Below, in pieces: positions 1 to 5,143 of a stretch of 5,774 nucleotides of DNA; position 1 is the stretch's first letter, and each line of letters starts with the position of its first letter. The notes beneath the pieces were generated by a model. The model had not been told where the DNA came from and ran no database searches. It was given only the letters and a program-made list of their open reading frames with translations. Made by a program: the position numbers and the translations under genes. This stretch comes from Alkalinema sp. CAN_BIN05. Its GTDB lineage: Bacteria > Cyanobacteriota > Cyanobacteriia > Leptolyngbyales > Leptolyngbyaceae. The DNA lies in assembly GCA_026786325.1 (NCBI GenBank), contig JAJAYH010000376.1:1-5774 (forward strand). The letters are read 5' to 3'.

Positions 1-427
1 ACTGACTCGAAAAGAGAAGCGGTTTATTGCTCCGGTGATGTTTGGGTCGAGCTTTTTGTTTTTAGCTGGATTGGCGTTTTCATACTTTGCGTTAATCCCC
101 GCTGCCTTGAATTTCTTTGTTTCGTACGGCGAAGACGTGGTGGAGCAGGCTTGGTCAATTGATAAGTATTTTGAGTTTGTGTTGTTGTTAATGTTTAGTA
201 CGGGGTTAGCATTTCAGATTCCTATTGTTCAGGCGCTGTTGGGATTTTTGGGTGTGGTGTCGTCAAAACAAATGTTATCGGCTTGGCGTTATGTTTTAGT
301 GGGTGCGGCGGTGTTGGGTGCGGTGATTACGCCGTCTACGGATCCGTTAACCCAGAGCTTGTTGGGTGGGGCGGTGTTGGCGCTGTATATGGGTGGTGTG
401 GTTTTGGTTAAGTTGCTTGGCAAATAA
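1..427 (+). CDS. tatC: Sec-independent (twin-arginine) protein translocase subunit TatC, C-terminal part
   Basis: The frame is open from base 2, so the gene enters through the left edge; 141 residues are visible and the stop is TAA at 425-427. TatC proteins are usually about 250 residues, so slightly more than the C-terminal half is present. TatC is the polytopic membrane receptor that binds twin-arginine signal peptides and recruits TatA/TatB to export folded proteins across thylakoid and plasma membranes. Visible support, numbered from the first in-frame codon: hydrophobic segments at about 13-40, 57-86, 97-110 and 119-138; the periplasmic-loop region SYGEDV (41-46); the helix motif GLAFQIPIV (68-76); and the family signature TPSTDPLTQ (110-118). 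The ATG at base 35 is an internal methionine, not the start. TatA or other partners are not in view. Identification is firm from these motifs; the N-terminal region and regulation are outside the window. Confidence 0.95.
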   Translation, partial: LTRKEKRFIAPVMFGSSFLFLAGLAFSYFALIPAALNFFVSYGEDVVEQAWSIDKYFEFVLLLMFSTGLAFQIPIVQALLGFLGVVSSKQMLSAWRYVLVGAAVLGAVITPSTDPLTQSLLGGAVLALYMGGVVLVKLLGK

Positions 428-492
428 GTCGGGTAGTGTTCGAGATGCTGGAACTCGGTTTATGATTTTTTAAATAGGATGAAGGTTGATTT
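428..492 (+). other. Intergenic gap between tatC and the DUF2237 gene
   Basis: These 65 bases hold the ribosome-binding site of the DUF2237 gene (GAAGG, 481-485). A CGAG/CTCG repeat of only four pairs precedes a T-rich stretch and is too weak to call a terminator. No clear promoter was seen, so co-transcription with tatC is possible. Confidence 0.4.
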
Positions 493-876
493 ATGGTTAC
501 TGAAATTAGTTCGCGCCCAAAGAACGTTCTGGGAACTGAGTTACGGTGTTGCTGCACTGCTCCTGTGACGGGTTTTTATCGGGATGGCTTTTGTCAAACG
601 GGTCCGATGGATCATGGCAGTCATACCGTTTGTGCGCAGGTGACATCTGAGTTTTTGGCCTTTTCAAAGTCTCGCGGTAATGATTTATCGACAGCCATTC
701 CGGCCTATCAGTTTCCAGGGTTAAAGGCGGGCGATCGCTGGTGTCTTTGTGTTTCGAGATGGCAAGAAGCATTTTTGGCGGGGGTTGCGCCATTAGTGAT
801 GCTAGATGCTTGTCATGAGAATGCTTTGGAGGTTGTGACTTTGGATGATTTGAAGGAATTTTCGATCGATAGTTGA
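493..876 (+). CDS. DUF2237 family protein (small, cysteine-rich, function unknown)
   Basis: This 127-residue protein is full length for the DUF2237 family, whose members are small single-domain soluble proteins without an assigned function. Recognisable family blocks are KNVLGTELRCCC (10-21), TGFYRDGFC (26-34), HTVCAQVTSEFLAFS (44-58), RGNDLSTAIP (61-70), FPGLKAGDRWCLC (74-86), RWQEAF (89-94), GVAP (97-100) and a C-terminal acidic VVTLDDL (114-120). Cysteines at 19-21, 34, 47, 84 and 86 fall in conserved blocks, which suggests metal binding or redox chemistry, but that is inference. There is no signal peptide or membrane segment. The ATG at 493 is preceded by GAAGG (481-485) at 7-base spacing, supporting this start. 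It lies 65 bases after tatC on the same strand and could be co-transcribed. Its stop is 11 bases from that of the convergent cobA-hemD gene. A full HIP1 octamer (731-738) lies inside it. Confidence 0.9.
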   Translation: MVTEISSRPKNVLGTELRCCCTAPVTGFYRDGFCQTGPMDHGSHTVCAQVTSEFLAFSKSRGNDLSTAIPAYQFPGLKAGDRWCLCVSRWQEAFLAGVAPLVMLDACHENALEVVTLDDLKEFSIDS

Positions 877-1931
877 GGTCTCCATAATCAATGTTGGGAT
901 TGAACCGATCGCACAATCCCCCCAACCAATCCTTCTAAGGTATATTCCGTCGCCTCCACATCCACGCGCCCAAATAATTCTTGGCACGTTTTTGACGTTT
1001 GGGGACCGATCGACGCAATACAAATATTCTTCAAAATCGCATTCAAATCTGGTCCGATCGCTGACTCGACCAATTGATAAAAATGCTGCACTGTTTTGGA
1101 GCTAGCAAAGGTGACTATTGTAATCTGGCCTGATTTTAAAGCAGCGATCGCCCTTGGGTCTGCCGTTTTGGGACAGCTAGATTGATAAGCCGCGACCTCA
1201 CAAACCGTTGCCCCGGCAGTGGTGAATGACTTAACTAATAATTCGCGGCCACCAGATTCAACGCGGGGAAAGAGAAGTTTTAAGCCTGCGATCGAAGTTG
1301 GGAAATGGTCAATTAATGAATCTGCAACAAACTCAGGCGGTGTAAAGTCTGGAGTGAATCCCCGTGCTTTTAAAAATTTAGCAGTTTTCTTGCCGACGAC
1401 TGCAATTTTACAGTTTACCAATGTTCGCAAGTCTTGGCCTTGAAAGATGAACCGATCGAAGAAATAATCTACTGCATTAGCTGACGTTAAAATTAACCAG
1501 TTATAAGTTTTAATCTCTGCGATCGCCTTATCTAATTCACACCAATCTGACGGCGGAAAAATTTCTAAGGTTGGCATTTCGACTACTTTTGCGCCCTGTT
1601 CAATTAGCAGGTTTGAAAATGTAGTAGATTGCTCCGCCGATCGGGTCACAAGGACAGTATGAGCGCTCAGAGATTTGGTAATTAATGATGTTGAATTATC
1701 ATTTAAATATAGGTCAGAAGAATCTAAGTTGGAAGTTGCATTAGACAACATATCTGAGGAATCTTGTACTGTATCCAATGGCATCAAAAACTCACGTAGC
1801 CGCACAACTTCACCGATGACAATAATACAGGGCGACAACGATTCGCCTTTCGTAATCTGCACAATGCTCCCCAACGTTCCCACCCAAACCCGTTGTTCTG
1901 GCTGACCCGCCCATCGAATAATCGCGATCGC
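731..1931. repeat. Four full HIP1 octamers (GCGATCGC), dispersed
   Basis: Exact palindromic octamers occur at 731-738 (DUF2237 gene) and at 1144-1151, 1519-1526 and 1924-1931 (cobA-hemD). Many further CGATCG hexamers with other flanks occur along the whole window, including in the chlG terminator stem. HIP1 is a highly iterated motif of many cyanobacterial genomes, and this is part of the evidence for the host. The entry spans the four sites; the sequence between them is ordinary coding DNA. Confidence 0.85.
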
Positions 1932-2504
1932 GGTCTCTGTCGATCGGCCTTGATGTACCAACGCACTAACAATTTGAGGCAACGATCGTGCGCCCATTAA
2001 AATGACTAATGTATCCAATGGCGCGAATATTGCCCAATCAATAATGTCTGGTTCATGGGCACTCAATACCGTGAAACTTCGACTTAATACAGCATCTGTT
2101 AAAGGAATACTTGCAAATAATGGAGCGGCTATTGCGGATGAAATTCCTGGAATCACTTCATAGTTAATGCCTGCATCTCTTAGCGCTTGAATCTCAGAAG
2201 TTGTTCGTCCAAAGATAAATGGATCGCCTGTTTTCAGCCGGATTACGCAAGCTTTACCAACACAAGCGTTGACTAGAATCCGATCGATTTCTGGCTGTTT
2301 AAGACTAGGTTGACCACCTCGTATTCCCACATCAATTCGATCGCAATCTAATGGTAATAAATCTAACAAATCTTGGTCTATTAATGCATCAAAAACAACG
2401 ACATCCGCCCGTTTAAGCAATTCATAGCCTCTAACTGTCAAGTAATCAACAGTTCCACAGCCGCAACCTAGGAGATAGACAATAGACTCCATAACCTTTT
2501 CCAT
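888..2504 (-). CDS. cobA-hemD: Bifunctional uroporphyrinogen-III C-methyltransferase / uroporphyrinogen-III synthase (CobA-HemD fusion)
   Basis: A 538-residue protein with two domains. Residues about 7-241 form an SAM-dependent uroporphyrinogen-III methyltransferase (SUMT), which makes precorrin-2 for siroheme and cobalamin. Its blocks are LGCGCG (12-17), VVVFDAL (35-41), VGIRGG (59-64), IRLKTGDPFIFGR (88-100), VIPGISSAIAAP (117-128), IPLTD (133-137), LVILMG (166-171) and IIVIGEVVRLR (227-237). Residues about 280-535 form uroporphyrinogen-III synthase, which cyclises hydroxymethylbilane: LVTRSAEQS (285-293), LTSANAV (339-345), AVVGKKTAKFL (368-378), FPRVESGGREL (412-422), VAAYQS (437-442), FASSKTV (466-472) and IGPQTSKTC (499-507). 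A serine/asparagine/aspartate-rich linker (about 243-280) joins them. The SUMT loop differs from the usual GAGPGD (cysteines at 14 and 16, threonine at 18), and the common VGKRxG has isoleucine at 61. Start: the ATG at 2504 has a weak GGGA upstream, while a second ATG at 2492 (Met5) is equally possible. The gene lies 62 bases downstream of the penicillin-binding protein gene on the same strand. Confidence 0.93.
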   Translation of the reverse strand: MEKVMESIVYLLGCGCGTVDYLTVRGYELLKRADVVVFDALIDQDLLDLLPLDCDRIDVGIRGGQPSLKQPEIDRILVNACVGKACVIRLKTGDPFIFGRTTSEIQALRDAGINYEVIPGISSAIAAPLFASIPLTDAVLSRSFTVLSAHEPDIIDWAIFAPLDTLVILMGARSLPQIVSALVHQGRSTETAIAIIRWAGQPEQRVWVGTLGSIVQITKGESLSPCIIVIGEVVRLREFLMPLDTVQDSSDMLSNATSNLDSSDLYLNDNSTSLITKSLSAHTVLVTRSAEQSTTFSNLLIEQGAKVVEMPTLEIFPPSDWCELDKAIAEIKTYNWLILTSANAVDYFFDRFIFQGQDLRTLVNCKIAVVGKKTAKFLKARGFTPDFTPPEFVADSLIDHFPTSIAGLKLLFPRVESGGRELLVKSFTTAGATVCEVAAYQSSCPKTADPRAIAALKSGQITIVTFASSKTVQHFYQLVESAIGPDLNAILKNICIASIGPQTSKTCQELFGRVDVEATEYTLEGLVGGIVRSVQSQH

Positions 2505-2575
2505 TTAAGTCCCAGAATGCTAGCCAATATGTTTAGGAGGATGTTTGAAAAGTCTTTTCGTTGGTGTCAAAAGAC
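2505..2575 (-). other. Gap between the penicillin-binding protein gene and cobA-hemD, with a short hairpin over the upstream stop
   Basis: The 62-base gap (2505-2566) has no gene. A 7-bp inverted repeat, GTCTTTT (2552-2558) and AAAAGAC (2569-2575), straddles the penicillin-binding protein stop codon with a 10-base loop. It is AT-rich and lacks a following T run on the minus strand, so it is a poor terminator. A TTGACA hexamer lies across the same stop (2565-2570 on the minus strand), but I see no good -10 box 16-18 bases downstream; the best candidate matches 3 of 6. Read-through from the upstream gene into cobA-hemD is therefore plausible, with a weak internal promoter as the alternative. 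Confidence 0.35.
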
Positions 2576-4951
2576 CCTCTTAATTTTCGGAACAGGGGGA
2601 GCCGCAACAGGTGGAACGGGGGCAGGTGGCTCCGGGGCGATCGGCTCTGGTTCTCGAACGGCTGGAGGAACATACGGTTCTGGGTCGCGGGATGGGAGGG
2701 CTGGTTTGACAGGCACAGGATCTGGCCTGTAGCGTTCAGGTGGTGCAATATTTTGTACAGGAGGGGCTGGCTCGTAGTTAGGACTACTGCTGTTTGAACT
2801 GCGGGGTGCTTCGGATTCCGGTACCGAGTCACGACGTTTAGATTGTTTGGTTTCTTCCACTGCCCGATCGCGCCAGTCACTTTTCTCGGGCGTAGAGGGC
2901 ACGCTCTTCGAGTAGGACTTGTTAGGAGTAACTTTTTTAGCTTTGATGGTGCCTTTGCGATCGTCGAGATCCTTCGGCAGTTCAGCGAACTTCTCCTCGG
3001 GCATTCCCTTAATCACTTTCCGCATAAACTGGCCCCAAGTCGCTGCCGCTGTACCGCTGCTTCCGGCTGTCGGTGCGCTGTCGTCGTTGCCTAGCCATAC
3101 GCCTGCAACCATTTGGGGAATGTAACCCACAAACCATAGATCTCTAGCTTGTTCTGAAGTTCCAGTTTTTCCAGCCACCGCACGATCGGGCAAGGCTGCC
3201 GGCGATCCGGTGCCATTGTTGACCACACCTTCCATCATCCAAGTCGTAATCGCCGCCGAGTCTGCATCCATCACCTGTTGCGACTCATATTTTGCCTTAT
3301 AAATCTCTTTGCCCTTGTTATCGACAATACGAGTGATGGCGTGAGATTTCGTGTGTTGACCTTTGGCCGCAAACATTCCGTAGCCACTGGTTAGTTCTAA
3401 AAGATTGACCTCATAGGCTCCCAGCGCCAGAGAATAGGTGTCCTGCATAGGAGATTCGATTCCCGCTCTCTTTGCTAGATCTATCACGGGTTCAAATCCC
3501 ACATCTAGCAAAATTTTTATCGCAACGACATTCACGGATTTGGTTAGGGCCGATCGCATATCCAGCGTTGCACCAGAATATTTTCCGCCGTAATTTTTAG
3601 GTTCGTAACCATCCACAACGTAAGGCGCATCCAGATATCCGCGATAAGGCGAAAACCCAGCAGCAATCCCCGCGCCATAAACAAATGCTTTGAACGTGGA
3701 ACCGGGTTGACGTTGGGCTTGGGTTGCGCGGTTGAACTGACTTTCTTTGTAGTAGTCGTAGCCACCCACTAAGGCCCGAATTTCACCATTACGAGGATCG
3801 ATCGCGACTAATGCCGCCTGCTCAAATCCCTGACCTGGACCATCAAGCTTAATCGTTTCCTGGACCGCTTCTTCCGCTGCTTTTTGCCATTCAGGATTCA
3901 GTGTCGTCTCGACGGTCAAGCCGCCATATTCCAAAATATCTTTGGAGACATATTTGGAAAGCTCCTGTTCGACATAAGACGTGAAATAAGGGCTGGTGCT
4001 GTAGAGATGTTTCGGGGTTTCAGGTTTTAGGGTAATCGCTTCCGATCGGGCTTTATTCGCTTCACCAGAGGTAATAAACCCTTGATCTTCCATCCGCTCA
4101 AGCACAATATCTCGACGAATTTTAGCGACATCTGCATTCACAATGGGCGAATAATCACTTGGGGCTGGGGGCAATCCCGCAATCATCGCCGACTCACTCA
4201 AGGTCAACTCACTGACAGGTTTGCTGAAATAGACCCAAGCCGCGTCGCCCACACCATAGGCTTCAGAACCCAGATAAACCATGTTGAGATATTTTTCGAG
4301 AATCTGATCTTTGCTGACTTCGCGCTCTAGCTTCTGAGCCAACATCGCCTCGCGAATCTTGCGGATCAAGCTGTGATCTTGGTTCAAAAATACCATCCGA
4401 GCAAGCTGCTGGGTCAAGGTACTGCCGCCTTCGAGCATTTCCCCTTTGGACACATTTCGTCCGATCGCCCGCATCAATCCCAAATAATCCACGCCTTGGT
4501 GCTGATAAAACCGACGATCTTCTGCGGCAATAAAAGCATTAATAACTTGCTTTGGCAGCTTGTCGAGGGGCAATTTGTCGCGAGTTGCAGGTCCAGTTTG
4601 CAAAATTGCCGTTCCGTCCATCGCCTTTAGGGTCAGCGTCCCAGGACGAACAAATGCGCTAAAACTACTAATATCTGGCAGTTCGCTTTCAATTTTCCCA
4701 TAACCATAGGTCAAACCGCCCAATCCAATAAACAAAAGAGCTAATGCTACTTGGTTTCGCGTTTTCCTAAGCGGACGGGGAAATTTATCTTGGACCTGTC
4801 TCAACCGATCGCCCGCGCCATATCTTAAGTCCGAGAGCTTAGCGGATAGACCGCGCCGAGTACGCCGCGATCGACGCACAGGACGCTCTGTCTCATTGGG
4901 AGAGTCAGTATTCGATGACTTCTTAAAGCGGTTAAAGCCGAACTTGACCAC
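2567..4951 (-). CDS. Class A penicillin-binding protein (PBP1A family; GT51 transglycosylase plus transpeptidase)
   Basis: With the GTG start at 4951 the protein has 794 residues. It polymerises lipid II into glycan strands and cross-links the peptides on the outer face of the plasma membrane. Order of parts: basic cytoplasmic tail (1-66, arginine-rich at 23-33), one membrane segment (about 67-84), GT51 domain with catalytic Glu144 in AAEDRRFYQHQG (142-153), GGSTLTQQLARM (175-186) and ILEKYLNMVYLG (217-228), then a transpeptidase domain (about 375-650) with SxxK (Ser418-Lys421 in QPGSTFK), SxN (Ser472-Val-Asn474) and KTGTS (595-599). All expected catalytic motifs are present. The tail is a lysine/serine-rich linker (about 665-725) followed by a proline-rich end (about 726-788). 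The GTG has AGGA 8 bases upstream, whereas the in-frame ATG at 5050 has no such site, overlaps a promoter and would add an extra hydrophobic stretch, so 5050 is rejected as the start. The nearest upstream gene, chlG, is closed by a terminator, so transcription is probably independent. Confidence 0.93.
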   Translation of the reverse strand: MVKFGFNRFKKSSNTDSPNETERPVRRSRRTRRGLSAKLSDLRYGAGDRLRQVQDKFPRPLRKTRNQVALALLFIGLGGLTYGYGKIESELPDISSFSAFVRPGTLTLKAMDGTAILQTGPATRDKLPLDKLPKQVINAFIAAEDRRFYQHQGVDYLGLMRAIGRNVSKGEMLEGGSTLTQQLARMVFLNQDHSLIRKIREAMLAQKLEREVSKDQILEKYLNMVYLGSEAYGVGDAAWVYFSKPVSELTLSESAMIAGLPPAPSDYSPIVNADVAKIRRDIVLERMEDQGFITSGEANKARSEAITLKPETPKHLYSTSPYFTSYVEQELSKYVSKDILEYGGLTVETTLNPEWQKAAEEAVQETIKLDGPGQGFEQAALVAIDPRNGEIRALVGGYDYYKESQFNRATQAQRQPGSTFKAFVYGAGIAAGFSPYRGYLDAPYVVDGYEPKNYGGKYSGATLDMRSALTKSVNVVAIKILLDVGFEPVIDLAKRAGIESPMQDTYSLALGAYEVNLLELTSGYGMFAAKGQHTKSHAITRIVDNKGKEIYKAKYESQQVMDADSAAITTWMMEGVVNNGTGSPAALPDRAVAGKTGTSEQARDLWFVGYIPQMVAGVWLGNDDSAPTAGSSGTAAATWGQFMRKVIKGMPEEKFAELPKDLDDRKGTIKAKKVTPNKSYSKSVPSTPEKSDWRDRAVEETKQSKRRDSVPESEAPRSSNSSSPNYEPAPPVQNIAPPERYRPDPVPVKPALPSRDPEPYVPPAVREPEPIAPEPPAPVPPVAAPPVPKIKRVF

Positions 4952-4959
4952 GCGGGGAT

Positions 4960-4963
4960 TCCT
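4960..4963 (-). promoter_or_regulatory. Ribosome-binding site deciding the GTG start of the penicillin-binding protein
   Basis: On the minus strand AGGA (within TTTAGGA) is followed by 8 bases, ATCCCCGC, and then GTG at 4951-4949. No comparable purine-rich site precedes the upstream in-frame ATG at 5050, where the preceding bases are TTCTTTGG. The site is the main sequence argument for a 794-residue product instead of 827. Confidence 0.65.
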
Positions 4964-5005
4964 AAATAGATAGCAATTCAAATAATTAATCGTCGTAACA
5001 CTAAC

Positions 5006-5021
5006 AATACTTGGAAGTATT
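5006..5021. repeat. Perfect 16-base dyad overlapping the -10 box (operator-like)
   Basis: AATACTT, two central bases, then AAGTATT: both 7-base arms match perfectly as an inverted repeat. The outer arm contains the proposed -10 box and the inner arm covers the predicted start of transcription. A dyad in this place is typical of a repressor-binding site, but no regulator is known for it from this window, and its AT-rich arms mean chance occurrence is not excluded. As an RNA hairpin it would be too weak, and its loop too small, to matter. Confidence 0.4.
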
Positions 5022-5044
5022 AAGGAGAAAGGACGTTTTGTCAA
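5016..5044 (-). promoter_or_regulatory. Candidate sigma-70-type promoter of the penicillin-binding protein gene
   Basis: Reading the minus strand, a consensus -35 box TTGACA (5044-5039) is followed by a 17-base spacer and AATACT (5021-5016), which matches 4 of 6 bases of TATAAT. Transcription would begin near 5009, giving a leader of about 58 bases before the GTG at 4951. The promoter begins 23 bases past the chlG terminator, so the order terminator, promoter, leader, gene is coherent. The -10 box is weak, and no start-site data are available; the call is an inference from spacing and position. Confidence 0.5.
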
Positions 5045-5066
5045 AGCCATCCAAAGAATTTAAACT

Positions 5067-5116
5067 AAAAAAATAGGGAGTCCGATCGGTTATTTCGATC
5101 CGATCGCACTCCTATT
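5067..5116 (-). terminator. Intrinsic terminator of chlG
   Basis: On the minus strand the arm at 5116-5100 pairs with 5089-5072 around a 10-base loop (5099-5090). From the loop outwards there are 7 pairs (CGATCGG with CCGATCG), one G-G mismatch, 5 pairs, a single bulged C, and 4 A-T pairs. A run of seven T (5073-5067) overlaps the outer end of the stem and leaves five T beyond it. It begins 28 bases after the chlG stop codon, the expected place. On the plus strand the T run is missing, so it should act in one direction only. An outer pair of complementary 8-mers (5057-5064 and 5118-5125) could extend a larger fold. Confidence 0.88.
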
Positions 5117-5143
5117 CTTTAAATTGCAGGCTAGATCATAGGC

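Noticed and set aside
440..470. Possible terminator after tatC
   Set aside because: Only four stem pairs (CGAG/CTCG) with a 9-base loop and no T run directly after the stem.
506..925. Open frame on the minus strand across the DUF2237 gene
   Set aside because: It lies opposite a gene with clear family motifs, has no recognisable protein features and ends in the neighbouring gene; it is a shadow frame.
1784..1972. Alternative small minus-strand frame in cobA-hemD as a sign of a frameshift
   Set aside because: The main frame runs unbroken through both domains with family motifs on each side, so no frameshift is needed.
2517..2797. Glycine-rich and tryptophan-rich open frames on the plus strand
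   Set aside because: They are the complement of the proline-rich tail of the penicillin-binding protein; proline codons read backwards give glycine and tryptophan codons.
4952..5050. N-terminal 33-residue extension of the penicillin-binding protein
   Set aside because: No ribosome-binding site, overlap with a promoter and dyad, and an implausible extra hydrophobic segment.
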